From RHKX01 sp964497825 (lineage in GTDB: Bacteria; Actinomycetota; Thermoleophilia; Solirubrobacterales; 70-9): DNA of 64,000 nucleotides. This document shows, in pieces, positions 24,492 to 32,918 of this stretch. The stretch covers positions 1 through 64,000 of the forward strand of contig CAZCFA010000005.1 of assembly GCA_964497825.1 (NCBI GenBank), read 5' to 3'. Position numbers and translations under genes: made by a program. Below the pieces are notes generated by a model that was given only the letters and a program-made list of their open reading frames with translations, had not been told where the DNA came from and searched no databases. Numbering within the stretch: position 1 is the first letter of the stretch; each line of letters opens with the position of its first letter.

Positions 24492-25822
24492 GCCGGCTCG
24501 AGCGGCTCGGCGATCACCTCGCCGAGAGCGAGCGGGCCCGGCGGCCGCCGCTTCCGGAGCCGCCCGAGGCCGGCCCGTTCCGGCGCCGGTTCTGGCGCAG
24601 CCCGCTGCGCGGCCAGTGGCTGACCTCGTTCCTGGGCTCGATGATGCTGCCGCTGTTCGTCGTCGCGGCGCTCACCGGCTTCCTCTCCCACGCCGCCTAC
24701 AACCCGGGGCTCGGCGCCAACGACCTGACCGGCGGCTTCGACGTCGATCTCTACTTCTTCGACTGGCCGACGAGCCCGGCCTGGCTCTACTCGCTGACCC
24801 AGTCGCTGCACGTGATCGCCGGCTTCGCGGTGATCCCGATCCTGCTGGCGAAGCTGTGGTCGGTGATCCCGCGCCTGTTCGAGCGGCCGCCGCTGCGCTC
24901 GCTGGCGCACTCGCTCGAGCGGCTCAGCGTGCTGCTGCTGGTCGGCTCCTCGATCTTCCTGCTCGTTACCGGGGTGATCAACGTCGAGTACTGGCTGGCG
25001 CCGCTCGGGTTCCCGTTCCTGTCCGCCCACTACTACGCGGCGATGGTGTTCGTCGGCGCGCTCGCCCTGCACCTGGTCCTGAAGCTGCCGATCGTCGCCC
25101 GCACGTTCCGGCGCGAGGGCGCCTTCCGGCCGCTCGGCGAGGGGATCTCGCGGATGCGCAGGGCCGATCCCGAGGTCGACGACCTCGCCTCCCCGGACCC
25201 GCATCAGCCGACGATCTCACGCCGCGGGCTGATCGGCGTCGTCGGCGCCGGCTCGCTCGCGCTCGCCGCGATGACCTCGGGCGCGAGCCTGCTCGGGAGC
25301 GTGCGCGAGATCGCCCTGCTCTCGCCGCGCGGTCAGACCGGTGGCCCCGCCGGCCCGAACGACTTCCAGGTCAACAAGACCGCCGCCTACGCCGGCGTCA
25401 GCGCCGAGATGGGCGGCCCGCGGTGGCGGCTGCGGCTGCGCGGCGGCGGCCGCGACCGCGATCTCAGCCGCGAGCAGCTGCTGGCGATGAACCTGCAGAC
25501 CGAGCACCTGCCGATCGGCTGCGTCGAGGGCTGGACGACGTGGCAGACCTGGACCGGCGTCCGGCTCGCCGACCTCGCGGCCCTCGCCGGCGCGGCCGCC
25601 GGCGCCGACGTGCTGGTCGAGTCGCTGCAGGAGGCCGGCGCCTTCAAGCAGGCGACGCTCGCCGCCAACCAGATCGAGGACGAGCGCTCGCTGCTCGCGC
25701 TGCGGGTCAACGGCGCCGACCTGACGCTCGACCACGGCTACCCGGCGCGGATCATCGTCCCGGCGCTGCCGGGGGTGCACAACACCAAGTGGGTCTCGCG
25801 GATGACCTTCTCGGGGGCCTAG
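24488..25822 (+). CDS. Molybdopterin-dependent oxidoreductase fused to a cytochrome b-like membrane domain
   Basis: 444 residues. About four membrane segments (near 43-65, 100-122, 146-168, 182-203) carry histidines 68, 108, 141, 181 and 195, which could ligate haem. Next is an internal twin-arginine motif SRRGLIG at 244-250 before a fifth hydrophobic segment. A sulfite-oxidase-fold domain runs from about 300 to 444, with the molybdenum cysteine Cys345 in LPIGCVEGW and GVHNTKWVSRM near the end. Topology would put the molybdenum domain outside the membrane, passing electrons to the membrane haem. The natural substrate is unknown. Coupled by ATGA to the lipoprotein gene. Confidence 0.83.
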   Translation: MSRLERLGDHLAESERARRPPLPEPPEAGPFRRRFWRSPLRGQWLTSFLGSMMLPLFVVAALTGFLSHAAYNPGLGANDLTGGFDVDLYFFDWPTSPAWLYSLTQSLHVIAGFAVIPILLAKLWSVIPRLFERPPLRSLAHSLERLSVLLLVGSSIFLLVTGVINVEYWLAPLGFPFLSAHYYAAMVFVGALALHLVLKLPIVARTFRREGAFRPLGEGISRMRRADPEVDDLASPDPHQPTISRRGLIGVVGAGSLALAAMTSGASLLGSVREIALLSPRGQTGGPAGPNDFQVNKTAAYAGVSAEMGGPRWRLRLRGGGRDRDLSREQLLAMNLQTEHLPIGCVEGWTTWQTWTGVRLADLAALAGAAAGADVLVESLQEAGAFKQATLAANQIEDERSLLALRVNGADLTLDHGYPARIIVPALPGVHNTKWVSRMTFSGA

Positions 25823-26485
25823 GTGGGAGCCGGCGCACCGACCGGGGGCGGCCGGGCCGAGAGCCGCTTCGCCTACGAGTACGGGGCGCGGCCGCTGCAC
25901 CTGATCGCGGTCGTCGCCGGCCTGCTGCTCTGCGGCTACGGGCTGCTGCGGATCGACAACCTCGACAACAGCGTCCGGATCTTCCTCTGGATCGGGGCCT
26001 GCGCGCTACTGCACGACCTCGTCGCGCTGCCGTTCTACAGCGTGCTGCTGCGGATCGCCCGGATCCCCGCCGGCGCCGCCTTCAAGTCGCGGGCGATGGC
26101 GGTGCGCGCCTACAACTACATCCGCGTGCCGGTCGGGCTCTCGCTGCTGCTGCTGGTCGTCTACTTCCCGCTGATCTTCCGGATGGCGCCCGACGAGTAC
26201 ACGGCGACGACCGGCCGCAGCGTCGACACCTACCTCGGCCGCTGGCTGCTGCTCAGCGCCGCGATCTTCCTCGTCTCGGGGGTCGCCTACGCGATCAGCC
26301 TCCGCCGCCGCCCGGCCGAACCCGACGCGAGCCGCCCGCCGCGCGCCGCCGGCGCGTCGGGCGCGGCCGCAAGCCTGCCCTGGCGGATCGGCGCCAAGCT
26401 GGTCCTCGCGCTCGCCGCCGTGGCGACGCTCTGGGTCGCGGCGGCGCTGATCGTCGGCCTGCTGACGAGCGGGCTCAACCCGTAG
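25823..26485 (+). CDS. Multi-pass membrane protein of the molybdenum-enzyme operon
   Basis: 220 residues with about four hydrophobic segments (near 27-43, 53-73, 98-117, 140-160) plus a C-terminal one at 190-212. No named family recognised. The GTG immediately follows the TAG of the previous gene with no gap. Histidines are few, so it is not obviously a cytochrome. It may be an assembly or partner subunit of the preceding enzyme. Confidence 0.7.
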   Translation: MGAGAPTGGGRAESRFAYEYGARPLHLIAVVAGLLLCGYGLLRIDNLDNSVRIFLWIGACALLHDLVALPFYSVLLRIARIPAGAAFKSRAMAVRAYNYIRVPVGLSLLLLVVYFPLIFRMAPDEYTATTGRSVDTYLGRWLLLSAAIFLVSGVAYAISLRRRPAEPDASRPPRAAGASGAAASLPWRIGAKLVLALAAVATLWVAAALIVGLLTSGLNP

Positions 26486-26493
26486 CGGGCCAC

Positions 26494-26513
26494 GACGGCG
26501 AGGAACCGCCGTC
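26494..26513 (+). terminator. Stem-loop after the molybdenum-enzyme operon
   Basis: GACGGCG and CGCCGTC pair around a six-base loop, eight bases after the stop codon. There is no T-run, so it may be a non-canonical terminator. The rest of 26514-26660 is GC-rich with no gene seen. Confidence 0.45.
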
Positions 26514-26662
26514 ATCCCGGCCCCGCCGTCCGCCGCATGCTGCCCGCAGCGTCGGCGGCCCGACGCGTCAGCGGACCGGTTCGGCCGCGCGGCCGCGTAA
26601 GTCGGCACACCCTCGCGCGGCGAAATTCACCCGGGATCCGCCATCGGCGCGCCGGGGCCTCC

Positions 26663-26668
26663 TAGGTT
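26663..26668 (+). promoter_or_regulatory. TANNNT -10 box (TAGGTT), leaderless start
   Basis: Six bases before the ATG at 26675, with no room for a ribosome site. Confidence 0.5.
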
Positions 26669-26674
26669 CGGCGC

Positions 26675-27304
26675 ATGGCCCCCGTCCCTGCACCCGATGG
26701 CGAGCGCGGAGCCGCCGGCGTCGAGCACGCGGCGCTGGCGCTGTTGATGGCGCTCTGCGCGGTCGCGGTGATCGCGCTCGTCGCGGGCCGGGCGCCGGGC
26801 GACGAGACCTCGCTCGCCGCCCGGATCGCGTTCAAGCAGCGCTGCGCCGTCCGCTTTCCGGACCCCTGCTGGCGCGATCCCCTGACCGAGGCCTACGGCC
26901 GCGGCCTCGCCGGCGCGATCCGGGCGCTGGCGCCGGCGCCGGCGGCGCGCGAGGGCCTCGTCGGCGTCGATTACCGGCGCTGCCGGCGGGCGAGCTGCGC
27001 GACCTGGGCGGGCCCGCACCTGACCGCGTCGAACCGGCGGACCACCGCGTTTACGAGCGTGCGCGAATCGGCCGCCGCGATCGCGATCGACTACTGGGTC
27101 TACCGGCCGACGATCGGCTGGGAGCAGATCACCGAGCACGTGGCCCGTGGCGAGCTCGGCGCCTACGCGAGCGTTCCCCTGCTCGACGGTGCCGACCCGG
27201 CCCTGGTCCCGCTCGAGACCCTGCTCGGCCGCGACGACGCCCGCTTCCCCGCCGGCGAGGAGCCGCCCTGGCGGAATCGGGTCGAGAGCCGCTGGGGGCG
27301 GTGA
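26675..27304 (+). CDS. Membrane-anchored protein with TadE/pilin-like N-terminus, unknown function
   Basis: 209 residues. The N-terminus ERGAAGVEHAALALLMAL resembles the short leader and first helix of Flp-pilin/TadE-type pseudopilins (small residues, then VE, then a hydrophobic helix). The rest is soluble, with cysteines at about 57, 66, 103 and 108 that could form disulfides. No tad genes are nearby. The ATG is preceded at six bases by TAGGTT. Function unknown; it could simply be a single-pass secreted protein. Confidence 0.65.
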   Translation: MAPVPAPDGERGAAGVEHAALALLMALCAVAVIALVAGRAPGDETSLAARIAFKQRCAVRFPDPCWRDPLTEAYGRGLAGAIRALAPAPAAREGLVGVDYRRCRRASCATWAGPHLTASNRRTTAFTSVRESAAAIAIDYWVYRPTIGWEQITEHVARGELGAYASVPLLDGADPALVPLETLLGRDDARFPAGEEPPWRNRVESRWGR

Positions 27305-27329
27305 GCCCGGCCCGGCCGGCGGCGCTCAC
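27301..27329. terminator. Shared stem-loop between convergent genes
   Basis: GTGAGC (27301-27306) pairs with GCTCAC (27324-27329) around a GC-rich loop. The arms contain the stop codons of both converging genes, a plausible bidirectional terminator. Confidence 0.45.
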
Positions 27330-28246
27330 CAGACGGCGTCGTGGCTCTCGATCACGCCGATCCCGGAGGCGAGCTCGATCCCGGCGAGGGCACCGCTGAA
27401 GGTGCCGAACGGCTGCCGGTAGGTGTAGCGGGCGACGATCCGGTTCTGCTCGTGGCGGCGCTCGGCCTCGGCCCGGAAGTCGAGCCGTGAGCCGTCGGCG
27501 AAGTCGATCGCCTCGAGGCCGTCGAAGCTGACCGGGCCCGGCTCGGTGACCGGCTCGCCGTCGACCCAGATCGCGCGCTCGCTGCCGCGCTCGGGGTCGT
27601 TGACGCCGGTGACGAGGTTCCAGCCGACCAGCCTACCGTCGGCGGCGGTCCCGACCCCGGCCGACCAGGTCCAGGCGGTGTGGCGCGGGTGATAGCCGGC
27701 GGACTCGTCCTCGACGCCCCGGGCCGACTCCCTGATCCGCCGCTCGCCCGGGAGCCGGACGTCGACCTCGACCGGGGCGACGCGCTTGCGCGTCCAGGTG
27801 TAGCGGCGCTCGTCGCCGTCGGGTGCCGCGCAGACCGCCTCCTGCCAGACGCCGGGGCCGATCGTCAGCTTGCCGCGGATCGGGCCCGACTGGAAGCGGC
27901 CGACGGCGCCGCGCTCCTCGGCGCCGATCGCCAGCGGCCGGCCCTCGCCGTTCTCGTTCCAGACCTCGCCGCGCGCCGACGGCAGCCGCGTTCGCGTGCG
28001 CTCGTGCAGCTCGCCGCGCTCGCGGTCGAGCACCGCCCAGAAAGTCTGCGCCGCGGGGCCGACCTGGACGCTGGCAGCACAGACCATGAGCTGCTCGCCG
28101 AAGGCGGAGACGTAGCGCCAGCGCTTGCGCCAGCCGCCGGCGAAGCGCAGCGGCATCGGCCTGGGCGGCAGCGGCAGCGCCGGCCGCTCGCCGCCGGGGC
28201 CGCGCCAGGGCAGCGCGGCGATCGCCGCGCGCCGCTTCTCGTTCAC
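27326..28246 (-). CDS. DUF2804 family protein
   Basis: 306 residues matching the DUF2804 pattern. The C-terminus GTFSGALAGIELASGIGVIE followed by HDAVW is the family signature, and HTAWTWSAGVG with WNLVTGVND sits in the middle. No enzymatic role is established for the family. No signal peptide is seen. The start is GTG, with GAGGAG about eight bases upstream. It lies ten bases after the carboxypeptidase gene and is likely co-transcribed with it. Confidence 0.82.
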   Translation of the reverse strand: MNEKRRAAIAALPWRGPGGERPALPLPPRPMPLRFAGGWRKRWRYVSAFGEQLMVCAASVQVGPAAQTFWAVLDRERGELHERTRTRLPSARGEVWNENGEGRPLAIGAEERGAVGRFQSGPIRGKLTIGPGVWQEAVCAAPDGDERRYTWTRKRVAPVEVDVRLPGERRIRESARGVEDESAGYHPRHTAWTWSAGVGTAADGRLVGWNLVTGVNDPERGSERAIWVDGEPVTEPGPVSFDGLEAIDFADGSRLDFRAEAERRHEQNRIVARYTYRQPFGTFSGALAGIELASGIGVIESHDAVW

Positions 28247-28256
28247 CGGCAGCTCC

Positions 28257-29222
28257 TCACGGTTCCGCGGAGGCTCCCAGATCGAGCAGCTTCGGCACCT
28301 GCTCGAGCGGGTTCGGGGCGTCGAGCAGGACCACGCCGAGCTCGCGGCCGCCGCGCTCGGCGGTGGTCACGTAGCAGCGGCCGGCGGCATCGGTGTAGCC
28401 GGTCTTGAGCCCGGTGATGCCGCGGTCGCCGGCGCGGATGAACGGGTTGTTGTTCCAGAGGTCGAGGAAGCCGCCCCTGATCGGGAACGGCAGCCGGACG
28501 TGATCGCTGCGGGTGATCGCGCGGATCCGCGGCTCGGAGAGGTCGGCGCGGGCGAGCAGCGCGAGGTCACGCGGGCAGGAGTGGTTGCCGCGGTCGATCA
28601 GCCCGTGCGGGCTCGTGAAGTGGGTGCAGCGCAGTCCGAGCCGCCGGGCCGCGCGGTTCATGCGGGCGACGAAGCGCGCAACCGTGCCCGCGTCGTATTC
28701 GGCGAGCGCGGTCGCGGCGTCGTTGCCGGAGACCAGCAGCAGCCCCTTCAGCAGCGCCTCGAGCCGCACCTTCCTGCCCGCCGGCAGGACGCCGACCATC
28801 GAGCCGCCGGTCCGCGTCGCCGCCCTCGAGATCGGCACCCGCTCGTCGCGCCGGTGGCGGTTGACGATCAGCCACGCGGTCATCATCTTCGTCAGGCTCG
28901 CGATCGGCAGCTCGCGATCGGGGTGCCGCTCCCAGAGGATCTCGCCGCTGGCGACGTCGAACATCAGCCCCGCCCGCGGCGGACGCCTGAACTCGTGCCG
29001 AACCGGTAGCGTCGCCGGCTCCGGCCGCAGCGCGAACCGCCTTCCCAGCGGCGTCGCCGGGGAGCCGCCGCTTCGCGCCCCGCCTTCCGGCGCCAGCGCC
29101 GAGCCGAGCGGCGCCGCGGCGACCACCCCCGCCCCGTCCGGCTCGCCCTTCGGCTGCGCCGCAACCACCGCCGCCGCGGCCAGGCCGGCCAGCAGCACGA
29201 GGATCGCGACGCCCTTCCGCAT
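28257..29222 (-). CDS. D-alanyl-D-alanine carboxypeptidase (S11, PBP5-like)
   Basis: 321 residues. An N-terminal signal/anchor (about 5-22) precedes a low-complexity linker. The penicillin-binding domain has SLTK (nucleophile Ser), SGN and KTG motifs in order. It removes the terminal D-Ala of peptidoglycan pentapeptides outside the membrane. The C-terminal beta domain and amphipathic helix of E. coli DacA are absent, as in many Gram-positive members, so the N-terminal segment may be the membrane anchor. The gap upstream (29223-29346) shows no gene. Confidence 0.9.
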   Translation of the reverse strand: MRKGVAILVLLAGLAAAAVVAAQPKGEPDGAGVVAAAPLGSALAPEGGARSGGSPATPLGRRFALRPEPATLPVRHEFRRPPRAGLMFDVASGEILWERHPDRELPIASLTKMMTAWLIVNRHRRDERVPISRAATRTGGSMVGVLPAGRKVRLEALLKGLLLVSGNDAATALAEYDAGTVARFVARMNRAARRLGLRCTHFTSPHGLIDRGNHSCPRDLALLARADLSEPRIRAITRSDHVRLPFPIRGGFLDLWNNNPFIRAGDRGITGLKTGYTDAAGRCYVTTAERGGRELGVVLLDAPNPLEQVPKLLDLGASAEP

Positions 29223-29346
29223 CGCCCGATGATCGCGGACCGATCAGCCGGATCCAAGCGACGAGCGCACGCAGGCCGGGCGGCGGGCGGGCTGCGTCGG
29301 GGAACGAGCGTGGCGGTGGCGGCCGCGCCGCCGCCTTGGCGTGCTC

Positions 29347-31113
29347 CTACTCGATCGTCGCGATCGGGTCGCCGGCGTTGATCGCGGCCCCGAGCTCGAC
29401 GGCGAGCTTCGAGACCTTGCCCGCCTTGTGCGCGGTGATCTCGTTCTCCATCTTCATCGCCTCGATGACGACGAGCAGCGCGCCCTCCTCGACCTCGTCG
29501 CCCTCGGCGACCTCGACCTTGAAGATCGAGCCCTGTAGCGGCGCGATCACGTCGTTGCCGGAGGAGGCGGCGGCCCCGCCCGCCTTGCGCTCGCGCCGCT
29601 GCGGTCGCTTGCCGGCGGGCGCGGCCGCGGCCGCGGCGCCGTTGCCGCCGAGCGCCTCGCCGATCACCTTCACCGGGTAGAGCCGGCCGCCGACCTCGAC
29701 CTTGTACTCGCGCTCGCTGAGCTCGGGCGCCTCGTCGCCGCCCTCGACCGCCGGATCGCCGGTCGGCAGGGACTTGATCCACTCCGGGTCCTCGAGCAGG
29801 TCGCGGCAGGTCTCGCCCCGCGCCCACTGCTCGGTGGCCATGATCGTCTCGTGGAACGGGATCAGCGTCGTCAGGCCCTCGATCCGGTACTCGCCCAGCG
29901 CCCGGATCATCCGCCGCGTCGCCTTCTCGCGGTCGACGTCCCAGGTGATCAGCTTGGCGACCATCGGGTCATACAGCGGCGTCACCTCGCCGCCCGCCTC
30001 GAGCCCGGAATCGACCCGGACGCCGGGGCCGGAGGGCTCACGGTAGGCGCCGATCCGGCCCGGCGCCGGCGCGAACTTCTTGTGCGCGGCCTCGGCGTTG
30101 ATCCGGCACTCGATCGCGTGCCCGCGCATCTCGAGCTGCTCCTGGGTGATCGAGAGGGTCTCGCCGGCGGCGATCCGGACCTGCTCGCGGACGATGTCGA
30201 TGCCGGTGACCATCTCGGTCACGCAGTGCTCGACCTGGACGCGGGTGTTCATCTCGAGGAAGAAGTAGTCGGCGCCGAGCTGCATCCCCTCGATCGTCCC
30301 GGCGCCGCGGTAGTCGACGGCGATCGCCGCGTCGGTGGCGATCTTGCCGATCCGCTCGCGCATCTCCTCGTCGACGTGCGGCGCCGGCGCCTCCTCGATC
30401 AGCTTCTGGTGGCGACGCTGGATCGAGCAGTCGCGCTCGCCGAGGTGGATCGTGTTGCCGTGCGAGTCGGAGAGCACCTGGACCTCGACGTGGCGCGGGT
30501 CGTCGAGGTAGCGCTCGAGGTAGACGGTGGCGTCGCCGAAGAACTTCTCGCCCTCGCGGGCGGCGCCCTCGAACGCGGACTCGAGCTCGTCGGCGCTGAT
30601 CGCGACCCGGAAGCCCTTGCCGCCGCCGCCGCCGGCCGCCTTGCAGGCGATCGGGAAGCCGATCTCCTCGGCGAGCTCGCGCGCGTCGGCGACGGTCGCC
30701 GACGGCTCGGTCGCGCCGGGGACGATCGGCACGCCGGCCTCCTGCATGATCTCGCGGGCGCGGGTCTTCGACCCCATCGCGTCGATCGCGTCGGCGGGCG
30801 GGCCGATCCAGGTGATCTCGGTCTCGCCGATCGCCCGCGCGAACGGCGCGTTCTCGGCCAGGAACCCGTAGCCGGGGTGAATCGCGTCGGCGCCCGCCTC
30901 GGCGGCGACCGCGAGGATCCGCTCGATGTTCAGGTAGCTCTCGGCCGGGACGGCGGGCCCGAGCAGGTAGGCCTCGTCGGCCTCGCGCACGTGGCGGGCA
31001 TCGCGGTCGGCCTCGGAGTAGACGGCGACGGCGCCGATGTCCATCTCCTTCAGGGTGCGGATCACCCGCACCGCGATCTCGCCGCGGTTCGCGATCAGGA
31101 CCTTCTCGAACAC
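29347..31113 (-). CDS. Acyl-CoA carboxylase alpha subunit (biotin carboxylase + BCCP)
   Basis: 588 residues. Biotin carboxylase is at 1-450: MFEKVLIANRGEIAVRVIRT, HPGYGFLAEN, ATP-grasp GGGGGKGFR, and EMNTRVQVEH. A linker rich in Ala/Arg precedes a biotinyl domain, with the biotin lysine in EAMKM near residue 553. It carboxylates its own biotin for transfer by a separate carboxyltransferase to acetyl- or propionyl-CoA. The beta subunit is not in this window. The start is GTG, with a TATCCT box eight bases upstream. Downstream 29223-29346 shows no terminator I can defend. Confidence 0.93.
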   Translation of the reverse strand: MFEKVLIANRGEIAVRVIRTLKEMDIGAVAVYSEADRDARHVREADEAYLLGPAVPAESYLNIERILAVAAEAGADAIHPGYGFLAENAPFARAIGETEITWIGPPADAIDAMGSKTRAREIMQEAGVPIVPGATEPSATVADARELAEEIGFPIACKAAGGGGGKGFRVAISADELESAFEGAAREGEKFFGDATVYLERYLDDPRHVEVQVLSDSHGNTIHLGERDCSIQRRHQKLIEEAPAPHVDEEMRERIGKIATDAAIAVDYRGAGTIEGMQLGADYFFLEMNTRVQVEHCVTEMVTGIDIVREQVRIAAGETLSITQEQLEMRGHAIECRINAEAAHKKFAPAPGRIGAYREPSGPGVRVDSGLEAGGEVTPLYDPMVAKLITWDVDREKATRRMIRALGEYRIEGLTTLIPFHETIMATEQWARGETCRDLLEDPEWIKSLPTGDPAVEGGDEAPELSEREYKVEVGGRLYPVKVIGEALGGNGAAAAAAPAGKRPQRRERKAGGAAASSGNDVIAPLQGSIFKVEVAEGDEVEEGALLVVIEAMKMENEITAHKAGKVSKLAVELGAAINAGDPIATIE

Positions 31114-31121
31114 GGCGGCGC

Positions 31122-31127
31122 AGGATA
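31122..31127 (-). promoter_or_regulatory. TANNNT -10 box (TATCCT), leaderless start
   Basis: Eight bases before the GTG of the carboxylase gene. Confidence 0.45.
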
Positions 31128-31284
31128 CCCGCGCCGGGCGCTACCGGGGTCGCGGGATCAGCAGCCACGCCGCTATCCCGAAACGGATCGCGCCGATCAG
31201 CGTGCCCCAGGCGGCGAGGGTCGCGCTCAGCGCCTGGTCGGTCGCCGGCGAGACGAACGAGGCGACGGCGCGGGCGGCAAGGCG

Positions 31285-31554
31285 TCAGTCGGCCGGATCG
31301 TCTCCCGGCCAGTAGCCCGTGGCGCGCTCGAAGCCCTTGGCGCCGGCGCGGCGGACGAGCGCCTGGACGACCTTGACGATCGCGCCGGCGACGGCCGCCG
31401 AGGCGATCACCTCCGCCCAGCTCGCGTCGCGGTCGTCGGGGTCGCGCGGGTCCTCGTCGGTGATCGCGCCCCAGACCTGCTCGAACGCCTTCCTGCTGAT
31501 GATCCCGGCGACGAGGCCGACGATGATCGCGAACGGCTTGTAGATCAGCTTCAT
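31285..31554 (-). CDS. DUF4235 membrane protein
   Basis: 89 residues. It opens MKLIYKPFAIIVGLVAGIIS, with a second hydrophobic stretch near 46-66 and the W-containing ending typical of DUF4235, a small actinobacterial membrane family of unknown role. AGGAGG five bases before the ATG supports the start. It lies 15 bases after purA and probably belongs to the same transcript. Confidence 0.85.
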   Translation of the reverse strand: MKLIYKPFAIIVGLVAGIISRKAFEQVWGAITDEDPRDPDDRDASWAEVIASAAVAGAIVKVVQALVRRAGAKGFERATGYWPGDDPAD

Positions 31555-31569
31555 CGCATCCTCCTGCGC

Positions 31570-32877
31570 TCAGGCCGCCCTCAGGGCGGCGGTCTCGTGG
31601 TCGCCGACCCAGATCACCTGCTCGCGGCCGGGGCCGACGCCGATCAGCGTCACCGGGACGCCGACGAACTCGGAGATGTAGCGCAGGTACTCACGCGCCG
31701 CCTCGGGCAGGTCGGCCTCGGAGCGGGCGCCGGAGATCGCCTCGGTGAAGCCGGGCAGCTGCTCGTACTCGGCCGTGGCGTGGTGGAGCACCGACTGGTG
31801 GTAGGGGAACTCCTCGAACAGCGCCCCCTCGGCGCCGCGGTAGCGGGTGCAGACGCGCAGCGGGTCGATGCCGCTGAGCACGTCGAGCTTGGTGATCGCC
31901 AGCCCCGTCATCCCGTTCAGCCGCACCGCGTAGCGCAGCGCGACCAGGTCGAGCCAGCCGCAGCGCCGCGGCCGGCCGGTCGTCGTCCCGACCTCGCCGC
32001 CGGCCTCGCGCAGGCGGTCGCCGGTCGCGTCCTCGAGCTCGGTCGGGAACGGGCCGGAGCCGACCCGGGTCGAGTAGGCCTTGGTGATCCCCCAGACCTC
32101 GTCGATGTCGCGAGGGCCGACGCCGGCGCCGACGCAGGCCGAGCCCGCGATCGGGTTCGAGGAGGTGACGAACGGATAGGTGCCGTGGTCGATGTCGAGC
32201 ATCGCCCCCTGGGCGCCCTCGAACAGGACCGAGCGGTCGCCGTCGAGCGCCTCCCAGCAGAGGTGCGCCGTGTCGGCTATGTAGGGCTCGAGCCGGTGCC
32301 CGTAGGTGACGTACTCCTCGGTCATCGCGTGCAGGTCGAGGGCCGGGTCCTTGGCGTGCGAGCGCAACAGCTGCCGCTTCGGCTCCAGCGCCGCCATGAT
32401 CTTCTTGCGCAGGATCTTCTCGTCGAGCAGGTCCTGGACGCGGATCCCGAGCCGCGAGGACTTGTCCGCGTAGCAGGGCCCGATCCCGCGCCGCGTCGTC
32501 CCGATCGAGAGGCTGCCGAGCTTCTGCTCGCCGGTCATGTCGAGGACGATGTGGTAGGGCATGATCAGGTGCGCGTTCGCCGAGACCTTGAGGTTGCCGG
32601 TGCTGATCCCCTGCCGCTTGAGGCCGTCGATCTCGCTGGTCAGGATCTTCGGGTCGATGACGACGCCGTTGCCGATCGCGCAGACCGTCCCCGGGTGCAG
32701 GATCCCGGACGGGACCAGGTGCAGCTTGAAGGTCTCGCCGTCGCGGACGATCGTGTGGCCGGCGTTGTTGCCGCCCTGGAAGCGGACGACGAGGTCGGCC
32801 CGCTCGGCGAGCAGGTCGGTCACCTTGCCCTTGCCCTCATCGCCCCACTGGGCGCCGACGATCACGATTCCCGGCAT
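31570..32877 (-). CDS. purA: Adenylosuccinate synthetase
   Basis: 435 residues, the usual length. GAQWGDEGKGK at 8-18 is the GTP-binding hallmark, with NNAGHTIV, GTTRRGIGPCYADK, EGAQGAMLDIDHGTYPFVT and the GTTTGRPRRCGWLD active-site block. It joins IMP and aspartate with GTP to make adenylosuccinate, the first committed step to AMP. I place the start at ATG 32877 (MPGIVIVGAQWG). The longer frame overlaps the DnaC-like gene. A CATAAT box lies nine bases before the ATG, so it may have its own promoter besides read-through. Confidence 0.96.
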   Translation of the reverse strand: MPGIVIVGAQWGDEGKGKVTDLLAERADLVVRFQGGNNAGHTIVRDGETFKLHLVPSGILHPGTVCAIGNGVVIDPKILTSEIDGLKRQGISTGNLKVSANAHLIMPYHIVLDMTGEQKLGSLSIGTTRRGIGPCYADKSSRLGIRVQDLLDEKILRKKIMAALEPKRQLLRSHAKDPALDLHAMTEEYVTYGHRLEPYIADTAHLCWEALDGDRSVLFEGAQGAMLDIDHGTYPFVTSSNPIAGSACVGAGVGPRDIDEVWGITKAYSTRVGSGPFPTELEDATGDRLREAGGEVGTTTGRPRRCGWLDLVALRYAVRLNGMTGLAITKLDVLSGIDPLRVCTRYRGAEGALFEEFPYHQSVLHHATAEYEQLPGFTEAISGARSEADLPEAAREYLRYISEFVGVPVTLIGVGPGREQVIWVGDHETAALRAA

Positions 32878-32918
32878 AGGCGGTTGATTATGGACGGTCC
32901 GGCGCCCTCGCCCGGAGC

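Noticed and set aside
24400..27399. Rightward open frame of about 1000 codons in another frame of the molybdenum-enzyme operon
   Set aside because: It spans several well-supported genes and intergenic DNA; Arg/Pro/Ala low complexity only.
31141..31281. Leftward membrane-like peptide tail (ends WLLIPRPR) after the DUF4235 gene
   Set aside because: No ATG, GTG or TTG in frame before a stop; it could be a decayed fragment but cannot be supported as a gene.
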